From JAHELQ01 sp965603365 (lineage in GTDB: Bacteria > Acidobacteriota > Aminicenantia > UBA2199), in NCBI GenBank assembly GCA_965603365.1, contig CBFDCR010000062.1, positions 1 through 30,421 on the forward strand: a stretch of DNA of 30,421 nt, in the 5' to 3' direction. The notes under the pieces were generated by a model. The model saw nothing but the letters and a program-made list of their open reading frames with translations. It ran no database searches and was not told the origin of the DNA. Of the stretch, positions 8,082-15,765 are shown one piece after another; the first letter of the stretch is position 1, and the number at the start of each line of letters is the position of its first letter. The translations under genes were made by a program, and so were the position numbers.

Positions 8082-8789
8082 TCAAGGGGCCAAACGGTCG
8101 AGGGGAATGACATCGCCTGTGTATAGTTCCCTCACCTTAAAATACTCTTTCAGCATTAGAGTCCCCTCCTGCCCGGTGCAGTGCAGGGGCATCATCATCA
8201 AGACGGGATACTTTTCAATCTTCTTGATTTGGCTCACCATCTGCCGCCGGGAAAGGGGGAAATAGTGAAACCCACCGACAATGACCATGGGTCGTTTGAA
8301 TTTTCTGTACACCAGTGCCGCAAACCGGTCCACCCCGGGATGGGAACACCCCAGCAGCAGGGTGACGAATTCATCTCTCAGGATGACCAGGGCCTGCTCC
8401 GGCACATTGCGGCTTAACTCCGGCGTGATGTATAGATCGTCGGCCAGCCTCCGCCAGTCGTCTCCCCTGCTCACCGTGCCGCCCCGCCGCTGGATCTCAT
8501 CGGTAAACCGGCGGCTTAAGGAATGGCCGGTATAAAAATGTATGCCCCCTTTCACCTCGGCCAGATCAAACACACCGCCGGTGTGATCCCAGTGGGAATG
8601 GGAAATCACCACCTTGTTCAGGGACAAGGGATCAACCTTCAGGGCCTCCAAATTTTGCAGCAAATCCCGGCCGCTGCAGCCGGTGTCGAAGAGCACAACA
8701 TCCCGGCCGGTCTCCACCAACGCCGAAAATCCCCAGCCTGTGTTAAATCCCTCAATAGGGCTGTTTTCAAAGACGATTGTGATTTTCAT
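8082..8789 (-). CDS. MBL-fold metallo-hydrolase
   Basis: 235 residues. The metal-binding signature HSHWDHTGG is at 64-72, with further ligands likely in GCSHPG (about 148) and GGFHYFP near the end of the fold. It resembles the MBL proteins annotated as 7,8-dihydropterin-6-yl-methyl-4-aminobenzene 5'-phosphate synthase-like, found mainly in anaerobes and archaea. The substrate is not known from sequence. It is cytoplasmic, with no signal peptide. It is the last gene of the NifX/ATPase cluster, 15 bases after the DUF59 gene, which links it to metal-cofactor handling by context only. Confidence 0.88.
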   Translation of the reverse strand: MKITIVFENSPIEGFNTGWGFSALVETGRDVVLFDTGCSGRDLLQNLEALKVDPLSLNKVVISHSHWDHTGGVFDLAEVKGGIHFYTGHSLSRRFTDEIQRRGGTVSRGDDWRRLADDLYITPELSRNVPEQALVILRDEFVTLLLGCSHPGVDRFAALVYRKFKRPMVIVGGFHYFPLSRRQMVSQIKKIEKYPVLMMMPLHCTGQEGTLMLKEYFKVRELYTGDVIPLDRLAP

Positions 8790-8804
8790 TTCTCTTCAGT
8801 TGCA

Positions 8805-9101
8805 TCAAGTCTTATCTAAGGATTTTAAATATTGATTGGCCTGGTCCGCTAAGGCAAAGCCCACCACCTCAATTTCAACGTTTTCCAACTCCTCTAACTC
8901 CATCAATGCCTGCTTAACTCTCAACGACAGTTGGATGCCGATGGAACAGTGATAGGAGGTGGGTCGAAAACGAAAGCGGACGGTTTTGGCCGCCTCATCC
9001 ACTTCCAGTTGTTCGATCATGCGCAGGGAATACACATCTTCCCCCATTCCCGGGTCTTTGACGCTCCGCAGTGTCTCGATAATTTGCTCTCTCAACCCCA
9101 T
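8805..9101 (-). CDS. DUF59/MIP18-family protein (iron-sulfur assembly factor type)
   Basis: 98 residues from ATG 9101. I prefer this start to the upstream in-frame 9137 because GGAG lies nine bases before it and the earlier start would overlap the preceding gene. The opening LREQIIETLRSVKDPGMG is the classic MIP18/SufT/PaaD pattern, followed by a predicted beta-strand FRFRPTSYHCSIG with the family's cysteine. Members of this family assist maturation of iron-sulfur proteins. Here it follows two ferredoxin-like ATPases, which fits a shared role in metal-cluster delivery. It is shorter than SufT. Confidence 0.85.
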   Translation of the reverse strand: MGLREQIIETLRSVKDPGMGEDVYSLRMIEQLEVDEAAKTVRFRFRPTSYHCSIGIQLSLRVKQALMELEELENVEIEVVGFALADQANQYLKSLDKT

Positions 9102-9114
9102 TATTGTCGTACTC

Positions 9115-9999
9115 CTACTTTTGGCCGAAATAGGCATGGATGCCGGCCGATATCTTTTCTACGGCCTGCCGGAGTTCCGCAGAATGGTGAAGGGGAATTT
9201 CTGCCCGGGCAATGGCATCGATGATATCGTAACTGTGGGGAATCCGGGCCAGGACGGGAATTGCCTCCTGGCGAGCAAAGGTTTCGATGGAGCGGGTATT
9301 CTCCCGGTTGATATCGAAGCGATTGATGACAATGGCCGCATAGATGTCGAAATGGCGAATCAACTGCAGCAGCCGTTCCAGGTCATGGATACCGGAATAA
9401 GTGGGCTCGGTGACCACCAGGGCAAAATCGGTACCCGAAAGCGCGGCATTGACGGGGCAGCCGATCCCCGGAGGGCCGTCGATGAGAATCGTATCGATCC
9501 CCTTTCGCCGGGCCAGCAGTTTGGCCTGGTGCCGCACCATGGTCACCAGATTGCCGGAGTTTTCGCCCCCCGGTTTCAACCGGGCATGGACAAAATCGCC
9601 GTACGCCGTCCGGCTGACCATCCACTGCCCCACCCTGCGGGGTACCATCTCCACGGCCCCTTCCGGGCAGGCTAAGGCACACAGGGTACAGCCTTCGCAG
9701 GAGACCTCATCCACCAGGTATACTTCGTCGTCGGTTAAGCGGATGGCACCGAACCTGCAAAGGTCTGCACAGGTGCCGCAGTTGCGGCAGCGCTCCGGAT
9801 CGATCCGGGCCAGATCCTTGCCGCTAAAATTGGTGAATACGGTACCCGCCGGTTTCATCAATAAATGCAGGTTGGCGGCATCCACATCGGCATCGACGAT
9901 TACCTGGGGCGACAGGACAGCGGCTAAGGAGGCGGTTACCGTGGTCTTGCCGGTTCCCCCCTTGCCGCTGACGACGACGATCTCTCTGACCTTCTTCAT
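9115..9999 (-). CDS. MinD/Mrp-type ATPase with inserted 2[4Fe-4S] ferredoxin domain (second copy)
   Basis: 294 residues. The deviant Walker A motif SGKGGTGKT is at 11-19. A ferredoxin insert carries two CxxCxxCxxxC motifs (C71, 74, 77, 81 and C101, 104, 107, 111) for two 4Fe-4S clusters. Walker B-like LIDGPPG follows. This is the COG1149-type family of MinD ATPases with an inserted ferredoxin domain, found in anaerobes. Its members are thought to act in metal-cluster assembly, and homologues belong to the orange-protein (ORP) gene set of Desulfovibrio. It starts four bases after the stop of its paralogue, so the two probably form a heterodimer, an inference from the pairing. Cytoplasmic. Confidence 0.93.
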   Translation of the reverse strand: MKKVREIVVVSGKGGTGKTTVTASLAAVLSPQVIVDADVDAANLHLLMKPAGTVFTNFSGKDLARIDPERCRNCGTCADLCRFGAIRLTDDEVYLVDEVSCEGCTLCALACPEGAVEMVPRRVGQWMVSRTAYGDFVHARLKPGGENSGNLVTMVRHQAKLLARRKGIDTILIDGPPGIGCPVNAALSGTDFALVVTEPTYSGIHDLERLLQLIRHFDIYAAIVINRFDINRENTRSIETFARQEAIPVLARIPHSYDIIDAIARAEIPLHHSAELRQAVEKISAGIHAYFGQK

Positions 10000-10003
10000 G
10001 CCT

Positions 10004-10846
10004 CTATATCCCTTTTTCGATCTGTCGATACAACTGACCGAGACGTCTCTTTAATTCCGGCATGACCTCTATCAAGGGGATTCCCTCTGAATAGGCCCGC
10101 TGGATATCCAGGCGATAGGGAATTTTTAACAGTACCGGCAGATTTGCCTGCCGGGCATAACGCTCGATCAGGTTGTCCTGATCGCTGCTCTTGTTGATGA
10201 CGATACCGCAGGGTTTGCCCAGGTCCCGGGCCACCGTCACCGCCAGTTCCAGGTCATGCAGTCCGAAGGGAGAGGGTTCGGTTACCAGTATGATGTAATC
10301 GCTCCGCTTTACGCTCTCTACCATGTTGCAAGAGGTGCCGGGGGAAGAGTCGGCAATCACCAGGGGGGCCAGCTTCAATGACTCTTCCACCACCTGGGCG
10401 ATCAACGGTACGGCCGAGGGAATCCCGATATGGAGCCGGCCCTCCACAAAAATGACCTGGCCCCCATGACCGGATCGGATCCAGCCGATCTCCCGGCCGA
10501 TCTCTTTAAGGGCCCCCTCTACCGGGCACACATAGCCGCATACCCCGCAAGCATGACACAATTCGTCAAATATCACGGCCTTTTGGACCGGGGGAATGAT
10601 GGCGATGGCGTTGTACACACAGGCATCGGCACATTTCTGACAGAAGGTACACACCCCGTTGTCGATCCTGGGCACCGGCAGATGAAAGGGCACATCCCGT
10701 TCAATGTCGGGCTTTAGAAAGACCGCGCCGTTGGGCTCCTCCACATCCAGGTCGGCATAAACGCACGCCGGTACGCTCAAGGCTAAGGCGGTGGAGAATA
10801 TGGTCTTGCCGGTCCCCCCTTTGCCCGACGCCACTGCGATCAACAT
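10004..10846 (-). CDS. MinD/Mrp-type ATPase with inserted 2[4Fe-4S] ferredoxin domain (first copy)
   Basis: 280 residues. The motif SGKGGTGKT is at 7-15. Two CxxCxxCxxxC motifs (C66, 69, 72, 76 and C97, 100, 103, 107) form a two-cluster ferredoxin insert, and IADSSPGTSC is the Walker B region. It is paralogous to the next gene along but clearly diverged, for example ADLDVEEPN here against DADVDAANLH there. The conserved order of two such ATPases beside NifX-like proteins supports an ATP-driven iron-sulfur or Mo/Cu cluster assembly role. It begins 26 bases after the preceding NifX-like gene. Confidence 0.93.
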   Translation of the reverse strand: MLIAVASGKGGTGKTIFSTALALSVPACVYADLDVEEPNGAVFLKPDIERDVPFHLPVPRIDNGVCTFCQKCADACVYNAIAIIPPVQKAVIFDELCHACGVCGYVCPVEGALKEIGREIGWIRSGHGGQVIFVEGRLHIGIPSAVPLIAQVVEESLKLAPLVIADSSPGTSCNMVESVKRSDYIILVTEPSPFGLHDLELAVTVARDLGKPCGIVINKSSDQDNLIERYARQANLPVLLKIPYRLDIQRAYSEGIPLIEVMPELKRRLGQLYRQIEKGI

Positions 10847-10872
10847 GGTACGCTTGTGGAGCCAGGGCCGGA

Positions 10873-11202
10873 CTACATCTCAGCCTGGAGCCGGTCCAGC
10901 ACGGCTCTTACCGTATCCTTCCCCCCCTCGGCCTGGATTATCTTGACCCCGCCGGTCTTCAATATATTTTCCAGCTTGGGCCCGAACCTTGCCCCCACCA
11001 CGGCCTGGCAGCCGTTTTGGAGGACAAAGTTGCCCACCCGTACGCCTACGCCATGGTCGTCATGGCGAAAGGGATTTTCCTGTGCCAGCACGATCTCTTC
11101 TTTATCTGTATCGTAGACTAAAAAAAAGGGTGCCCGACCAAACCGTTCGTCGATATTGGCTTTTAGTCCCGATTCATCTTCTACGGTAAAAAAAATCTTC
11201 AT
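10873..11202 (-). CDS. NifX/NifB-family (dinitrogenase iron-molybdenum cofactor-binding type) protein
   Basis: 109 residues. The N-terminus KIFFTVEDESGLKANIDERFGRAPFFLVYD is the usual start of the NifX/NafY/NifB C-terminal fold. The motif NPFRHDDHGVGVRVGNFV and the core QAVVGARFGPKLENIL follow. Proteins of this fold bind metal clusters; in anaerobes without nitrogenase the best-known relative is the Mo/Cu orange protein. No nitrogenase genes are visible here. AAGGAG lies six bases before the ATG, and the start overlaps the stop of the upstream Arg-rich gene. Confidence 0.9.
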   Translation of the reverse strand: MKIFFTVEDESGLKANIDERFGRAPFFLVYDTDKEEIVLAQENPFRHDDHGVGVRVGNFVLQNGCQAVVGARFGPKLENILKTGGVKIIQAEGGKDTVRAVLDRLQAEM

Positions 11203-11510
11203 ACCTGTCTCCTTCTTAGGGGTTGACGTCTTCCTCTTGCTCTTCTTCTCCGACCTCGGCCGCGATTGCGGCCGCCGACAACGTTTAGCATGTCTCCGCC
11301 TTTGCCGCTGAGGCCCAGTAGGGAGATGAGGATCGAACCGACACCGCCGGCGATCCTGCCCAGCTTGTGAGCCAGGGATGTCGCCGGAGCCGGTTCAATC
11401 TTATCATGTCCCTCCACCAATTCCGCTTCATAGACCTCCTCGTCCCGGTCTAAGTCTGCTTTGTTCAAACGGGTCACTTGTACTGATGTTGTACTATTCT
11501 TGTTTGTCAA
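11199..11510 (-). CDS. Small Arg/Gly-tailed hypothetical protein of the NifX cluster
   Basis: 103 residues. The N-terminal half is acidic and polar, a short hydrophobic segment (GGVGSILISLLGLSG, about 54-68) follows, and the tail is rich in Arg and Gly. No family is recognised. The last ~30 codons are ambiguous. A different frame over 11219-11282 gives an Ala/Glu-rich ending (AEVGEEEQEEDVNP) with its stop just before the ribosome site of the next gene. A single-base error near 11280 would switch between the two. The start overlaps the end of the DUF5320 gene. Confidence 0.6.
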   Translation of the reverse strand: MTNKNSTTSVQVTRLNKADLDRDEEVYEAELVEGHDKIEPAPATSLAHKLGRIAGGVGSILISLLGLSGKGGDMLNVVGGRNRGRGRRRRARGRRQPLRRRQV

Positions 11511-11841
11511 CTTCTTCCAATCTTTTTTTTAGATTTTCGATGGTCGTTTCCATGGCGGCAATCTGACTCTTCAGGTAACTCTTTTCCTGATCCGGCGAGG
11601 GGGCCTCGGCTCCATATACCGGGCCATAATCCGGCGCATAGGCCGGATCCCCCATGCCGGGTCCAAATTGCCAGCCCCAACCGCGGCCGCGGCCGCGGCC
11701 GAAACCTCGGCCCATCCCGCGGCCAAAGCCGCTGCCGGGCCCCACAACGTATCCCGGATGATTGTATCCGCTGCAAAAACCGAATCCCCGACCGCTGCGG
11801 GGCCCCATTCCTGCGGGTCCTGTATGATCTCCAGATGGCAT
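11494..11841 (-). CDS. DUF5320-type Gly/Arg-rich protein with C-terminal coiled coil
   Basis: 115 residues. The opening MPSGDHTGPAGMGPRSGRG, then FCSGYN and PGY, matches the DUF5320 pattern. A run of GRG/GRGRG follows, and the last 40 residues (LKSQIAAMETTIENLKKRLEEV) form a short coiled coil. Function is unknown; these proteins regularly accompany NifX-like proteins and MinD-type ATPases in anaerobes. The upstream sequence aaggaggtataaa gives a good ribosome site for the ATG at 11841. Confidence 0.88.
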   Translation of the reverse strand: MPSGDHTGPAGMGPRSGRGFGFCSGYNHPGYVVGPGSGFGRGMGRGFGRGRGRGWGWQFGPGMGDPAYAPDYGPVYGAEAPSPDQEKSYLKSQIAAMETTIENLKKRLEEVDKQE

Positions 11842-11870
11842 TTTATACCTCCTTAAAATGTTTAATAGAT

Positions 11871-12200
11871 TTAATGGTTACAACGACTTTCGCCCACTTC
11901 TAAATCTTCTGCCAGGTACTTTTCGATAACCTCATCCACACCGCCGCTGGCGCCGACCACAGTCTCGATGTTCTTCTGGGTAAAGAGGGTCTGGGCTTTA
12001 TGGCCCATGCCGCCGGTTATGACCACCGACGCCCCCTTTTCCGACAAAAACTGCGGCAGATACCCAGGCTGATGGGGCGGACAGTCCACCACTTCTTTAC
12101 TCTTTACCGCACCATCCTCAATATCGAAAATGGTGTAACACTGGCAGCGGCCGAAGTGGGCCGAGACCTGCCCATTATCCGTCGATATGGCAATTTTCAT
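11871..12200 (-). CDS. NifX/NifB-family metal-cluster-binding protein, first gene of its cluster
   Basis: 109 residues with the fold's start KIAISTDNGQVSAHFGRCQCYTIFDI, the cofactor-site neighbourhood DCPPHQPG and the core ASVVITGGMGHKAQTLF. The HFGRCQ segment and the CPPHxPG loop are typical of the COG1433 orange-protein/NifX-like group. AAGGAG lies seven bases before the ATG. It heads the cluster running to 8082, under a strong promoter and a Fur-like palindrome. It probably binds or carries a metal cluster made with the two ferredoxin-ATPases, inferred from family and order. Confidence 0.92.
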   Translation of the reverse strand: MKIAISTDNGQVSAHFGRCQCYTIFDIEDGAVKSKEVVDCPPHQPGYLPQFLSEKGASVVITGGMGHKAQTLFTQKNIETVVGASGGVDEVIEKYLAEDLEVGESRCNH

Positions 12201-12219
12201 GCAAACACTCCTTTTTTAT

Positions 12220-12234
12220 TGAAAATTATTTTCA
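12220..12234 (-). promoter_or_regulatory. Perfect 7-1-7 palindrome, Fur-family-like operator
   Basis: TGAAAAT-T-ATTTTCA is a perfect inverted repeat in the 7-1-7 format of Fur-family regulators and differs by one base per half from the Bacillus Fur box TGATAAT-N-ATTATCA. It lies just after the predicted transcription start (about +4 to +18) and before the ribosome site. Binding there would block the NifX/ATPase cluster. The family assignment is inference. Confidence 0.55.
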
Positions 12235-12244
12235 TTAACATACC

Positions 12245-12273
12245 AATATAATACTAACTCTCCCTTTTGTCAA
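12245..12273 (-). promoter_or_regulatory. Strong sigma-70 promoter of the NifX/ATPase cluster
   Basis: On the minus strand: TTGACA (12273-12268), exactly 17 bases, then TATATT (12250-12245). Predicted start is near 12238, about 38 bases before the ATG at 12200. The divergent gene at 12346 has its own promoter. Confidence 0.8.
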
Positions 12274-12310
12274 CCACAAAATTTTTAAATAACAGCTTGA
12301 GGTACCAAAG

Positions 12311-12339
12311 TTGACTTTTGAATTTTTTTAAACTATTAT
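12311..12339 (+). promoter_or_regulatory. Promoter of the coiled-coil membrane protein gene
   Basis: TTGACT (12311-12316), 17 bases, TATTAT (12334-12339). The expected start of transcription falls at or within a base or two of the ATG at 12346, so the mRNA may be leaderless. Confidence 0.7.
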
Positions 12340-12345
12340 ATAGGC

Positions 12346-12723
12346 ATGCAAGCAGACACGGAAAACACCCTTACCCGGAGCGAGATGCAGCAATACGTTT
12401 CCCAGGCAATCGAAAGCCGATTACAGAAGGCGATGGAAGATTTCGTCGAAAGGAATGAACTACGGCTGAAGGAGCTGTCGGTCATAGAACGGGTCATCAG
12501 GGTCGAAGAAGAGTTAAAAGCACTGCGGGAGATGTCCACGGAAAAATTTGCATCCCTGCAGCGGGAGATGGATAGTAAGTTTGAAGCACTGCTGCGGGAG
12601 ATGAATGCCCGATTTGAGGCGATGGACAAACGATTCTCGGTGGTCCAATGGATGATCGGCATTTTTGTAGGTATCCCCGGCTTGATCATCGCCCTTTCCA
12701 AAGTCCTGGAAATACTGAAATAG
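12346..12723 (+). CDS. Coiled-coil protein with C-terminal membrane anchor
   Basis: 125 residues. Residues ~15-95 are charged and heptad-like (for example LREMSTEKFASLQREMDSKFEALLREMNARFEAM, with an 11-residue echo of REM-xxxF). One membrane segment follows at about 98-118 (VVQWMIGIFVGIPGLIIAL), with a short tail. The layout resembles the small coiled-coil/one-TM proteins annotated DUF1640-like, but I cannot name the family. The start is uncertain: ATG 12346 has no ribosome site and lies at the predicted transcription start. An internal ATG at 12385, preceded by GGAG at a tight four bases, is the alternative. It converges on tex with 16 bases between. Confidence 0.7.
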   Translation: MQADTENTLTRSEMQQYVSQAIESRLQKAMEDFVERNELRLKELSVIERVIRVEEELKALREMSTEKFASLQREMDSKFEALLREMNARFEAMDKRFSVVQWMIGIFVGIPGLIIALSKVLEILK

Positions 12724-12739
12724 GCGAAAATTCAATTTT

Positions 12740-15025
12740 TTATTTGGCGCCCCAACTGCGTCTAAGGGCCTCGATGGGGTCTTCTTTCCTGGATTTGGGA
12801 TTTGGGGATCGGGATTTAGTATGCTGGGGTTTGAATTTAGGGCTGCCGCCGCGGGCTTTGTGGTGTTTGGGTTTTGGCTTCGGCTGCAGGGCCTTGATGC
12901 TGAGGTTGATGCGCTTGAGTTCCGTGTCTACCTTCAGGACTTTGACTCTGACCTTGTCGCCCACACTGATCACCTTTTCGGGATTGGTGACAAATTGGTG
13001 GGAGAGTTCGGAGATGTGTACCAGGCCGTCCTGGTGAACACCGATGTCCACGAAGGCACCGAACTGGGTGACGTTGGTGACCACCCCCCTTAATACCATG
13101 CCCTCTTCTAAATCTTTTAAAGTCTCCACTCCCTCCTCGAACTCAAAGATCTCAAAGTCCTGGCGGGGATCGCGGCCCGGCGACTCCAACTCCTTGAGGA
13201 TGTCCTGGATGGTGGGCAGCCCGAATTCTTCAGAGATAAACTCTTCGGGCTTAATGGTGGAGAGGAGCTGGTGGTTGCCCATGAGTTCGGCCACGGGGAC
13301 ACCCGTCTGCTTGCTCATATTCTCCACGATAAAGTAAGATTCCGGATGGATGCCGGTGGCTTCGAGGGGATTTTCGCCCTCCCGGATGCGCAAAAAACCG
13401 GAACTCTGCTGAAAGGCTTTGTCGCCAAACATGCGTACGTTATTCAGTTCCTGCCGTTTCTTAAAGGGGCCGTTCTCATCCCGGTACTGGACGATGTTCC
13501 GGGCCAGGGTTTCGCCGATTCCGGAGACGTACTTGAGCAAATGAGAGGAGGCATTGTTTAAGGCAACGCCGACGCGGTTGACCACCGAAACCACCACGTT
13601 GTCCAGCCGCTGCTTCAGGAGACTCTGGTTGACATCGTGCTGGTACTGGCCCACGCCGATGGATTTGGGGTCGATTTTAACCAGTTCCGATAGGGGATCT
13701 TGAAAACGTCGGCCGATGGAGACCGCACCCCGCACGGTGACATCGTGTTCGGGAAACTCTTCACTACCCACCGGCGAGGCAGAATAGACCGAGGCCCCGG
13801 CCTCGCTGACGACCGACACGATGACACCTTCGGGGATAATTTCTTTAAAAAAGGCATTTGTCTCCCGGGAGGCGGTGCCGTTGCCGATAGCCACTGCCCG
13901 GAGGTTGTGCCCCTCGATAAACCCCAGGGCAATCTCTTTGGCCCCCTCAACATCCTCCTTCGGTTTGGTGGGATAGATGGCGGCATGCCCCAGCAGTTTG
14001 CCGGTTTCATCCAGGGCCGCCAGTTTGCAGCCGGTGCGGTAACCGGGGTCCACCCCCAGAATCCGCAGGTTCCCGGCCGGCGGTGCCAGCATCAGTTTAT
14101 CCAGGTTGAGGGCAAAGACGCGGATGGCCTCCTCATCGGCCCGCTTCTTCATCTCCCCCTCGACATCCGACTCGATGGAAGGCAATACCAGCCGCTGTAG
14201 GGCATCTTTAAAGACCACTTCCAAAAATAAAAACCGGGGATGATCCTCGTCATACAGGCAGGATCTGAAACATTCCTGCAATTCTTCTGCAGCGATTTGC
14301 ACGTGGGCCTTGAGCACTTTCTCCGTCTCCCCGCGCCGCACCGCCAGGATACGGTGGGAAGGCATGGTGCTGACATTCTCCTGGTAATCATAATACTGCT
14401 CAAACTTAGACCGCTTTTCCTGAAACTCTCTGGTCACCGACACCGTCAGCATGCCTTTGTTGGCCATCTTATTCCGGATACCTTTCCGCAACTCGGCATT
14501 TTCGGAAAAACCCTCGGCAATGATATCGCCGGCTCCTTTGAGGGCCGCTCCGACATCGTTGACCTTTTTCTCTTCATTCACAAAGGGCGCGGCCAGGGTT
14601 TCGAGGGAATCCGGCACCTTCTTGTCCAGGATGGCATCGGCCAGGGGTTCCAATCCCTTCTCTCTGGCGATGGTGGCCCGGGTACGCTTCCTGGGTTTAT
14701 AGGGCAGATAGAGGTCTTCCAGTTCGGTTTTGGAATAGGTGGCCTCGATCTTCTCCCGCAGCTCGTCGCTGAGCTTTCCCTGGGCGGCAATGGTTCTTAA
14801 CACCGTCTCCTTGCGGCCGTTTAGATCGACGACATACTGATGGTACTCTTCGATATTACGCACCTTCACTTCGTCGAGGTTGCCGGTTTTCTCCTTACGG
14901 TAGCGAGAAATAAAGGGCACGGTCATGCCCTCGTTGAGCATGTCGATCACACTCTTTGCCTGGGGAGACCGGGTTTCACTTTTTTCGGCAATAAAAGCGA
15001 TATCTTTCTCATGCAGTGTTATCAT
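12740..15025 (-). CDS. tex: Tex family S1 RNA-binding transcription accessory protein
   Basis: 761 residues, the usual Tex length. The helical N-terminus has the family signature VPFISRYRKEKTGNLDE (36-52) and LEDLYLPYKPRKRTRATIAR. A YqgF/RNase H-like domain begins at LGVDPGYRTGCKLA (about 324). A helix-hairpin-helix part follows, with YVSGIGETLARNIVQYR and GPFKKRQEL. The C-terminal S1 domain is at about 645-720, with GMVLRGVVTNVTQFGAFVDIG and DGLVHISELS, and a basic Lys/Pro/Ser-rich tail comes after it. Tex binds nucleic acids and affects transcription and stress survival. GGAGG lies ten bases before the ATG, and an extended -10 (TGG-TAAAAT, 15105-15097 on the minus strand) may serve as promoter. 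Monocistronic. Confidence 0.97.
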   Translation of the reverse strand: MITLHEKDIAFIAEKSETRSPQAKSVIDMLNEGMTVPFISRYRKEKTGNLDEVKVRNIEEYHQYVVDLNGRKETVLRTIAAQGKLSDELREKIEATYSKTELEDLYLPYKPRKRTRATIAREKGLEPLADAILDKKVPDSLETLAAPFVNEEKKVNDVGAALKGAGDIIAEGFSENAELRKGIRNKMANKGMLTVSVTREFQEKRSKFEQYYDYQENVSTMPSHRILAVRRGETEKVLKAHVQIAAEELQECFRSCLYDEDHPRFLFLEVVFKDALQRLVLPSIESDVEGEMKKRADEEAIRVFALNLDKLMLAPPAGNLRILGVDPGYRTGCKLAALDETGKLLGHAAIYPTKPKEDVEGAKEIALGFIEGHNLRAVAIGNGTASRETNAFFKEIIPEGVIVSVVSEAGASVYSASPVGSEEFPEHDVTVRGAVSIGRRFQDPLSELVKIDPKSIGVGQYQHDVNQSLLKQRLDNVVVSVVNRVGVALNNASSHLLKYVSGIGETLARNIVQYRDENGPFKKRQELNNVRMFGDKAFQQSSGFLRIREGENPLEATGIHPESYFIVENMSKQTGVPVAELMGNHQLLSTIKPEEFISEEFGLPTIQDILKELESPGRDPRQDFEIFEFEEGVETLKDLEEGMVLRGVVTNVTQFGAFVDIGVHQDGLVHISELSHQFVTNPEKVISVGDKVRVKVLKVDTELKRINLSIKALQPKPKPKHHKARGGSPKFKPQHTKSRSPNPKSRKEDPIEALRRSWGAK

Positions 15026-15165
15026 GATTGATATACCTCCAAATTCAACTGAACCAAAAAAAATATCAGCAAAAGATCACCTGGATAGAACTTTTGATTT
15101 TACCATATTTCGGCCCCGGATGGGTAATAAAAATAAAAAAATTGAAACCATCGCCTGGTAAAAAT

Positions 15166-15193
15166 GTGGGGGCAGGTTTAATCCTGCCCCCAC
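15166..15193 (-). terminator. Intrinsic terminator of the SQR-DsrE operon
   Basis: A perfect 11-bp GC-rich stem, GTGGGGGCAGG/CCTGCCCCCAC, with a six-base loop. On the minus strand it is followed by ATTTTTACC. It begins 55 bases after the stop of the DsrE-like gene. It could also work weakly on the plus strand. Confidence 0.8.
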
Positions 15194-15248
15194 GCCCTTT
15201 ATTAAAAGGGTTTTTAAAAGGGGGGAAAGTTGGATAGATTTCGTTATA

Positions 15249-15743
15249 TTACGTAAAGATAATCTGACCGCCGGCGGCCGCGTTGTAGAAATCCCCCACA
15301 GTCATGACACCGTCAAGATCATCGTAGAGATCTTCTTTTTTCAATTTAAACATCTCCATCGCCAATTTACAGGCATAGATCTTGCCGCCCGAGGCAGTGA
15401 TCATCTCCATGAACTCACTGACCGGCGGCACATCCAGTTTATCCATCTCCTTCTTCATCATTTTAGACACCCCGGCTTCAACGCCCGGCAGCATCCCCAA
15501 CAGCGTGGGGAAGGATAGCCCACCGGGCATGGTGAGGGCCGGGTTACCCACGGTTGCGGTATGGAGCCTGTCCATCTTACTCTTCATCAGGGCATTGAGC
15601 CCGAAAAAGGTGAAGAACAGGTTGGCCTCTATGCCTTCCATGCGGGCACCGTTGGCCAGGATCAGGGAGGCATACACATCCTCCAGGTTGCCTTTGGCAC
15701 AAATGATGGAGACTTTCTTTATCTTGCCGTTAGATTTTTCCAT
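15249..15743 (-). CDS. DsrE/DsrF-like sulfur-carrier family protein
   Basis: 164 residues from ATG 15743, chosen over the in-frame GTG at 15755 because GAGG lies six bases upstream of the ATG. The start KIKKVSIICAKGNLEDVYASLILANGA and the end segment YACKLAMEMFKLKKEDL match the DsrE/F fold, with the conserved active cysteine near residue 125. The insert with several Met and Lys residues is typical of the larger DsrE2-like forms. Such proteins relay persulfide sulfur to DsrC/TusE-type partners, and a DsrC/TusE-like gene lies immediately upstream. It is the last gene before the terminator. Cytoplasmic. Confidence 0.88.
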   Translation of the reverse strand: MEKSNGKIKKVSIICAKGNLEDVYASLILANGARMEGIEANLFFTFFGLNALMKSKMDRLHTATVGNPALTMPGGLSFPTLLGMLPGVEAGVSKMMKKEMDKLDVPPVSEFMEMITASGGKIYACKLAMEMFKLKKEDLYDDLDGVMTVGDFYNAAAGGQIIFT

Positions 15744-15765
15744 GTTTGACCTCACACCTCAACTG

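Noticed and set aside
10873..12200. Nitrogenase cofactor genes
   Set aside because: The NifX-like proteins are present, but no nifHDK, nifE/N or true nifB is in the window; the DUF5320 and ferredoxin-ATPase neighbours point to another metal-cluster function.
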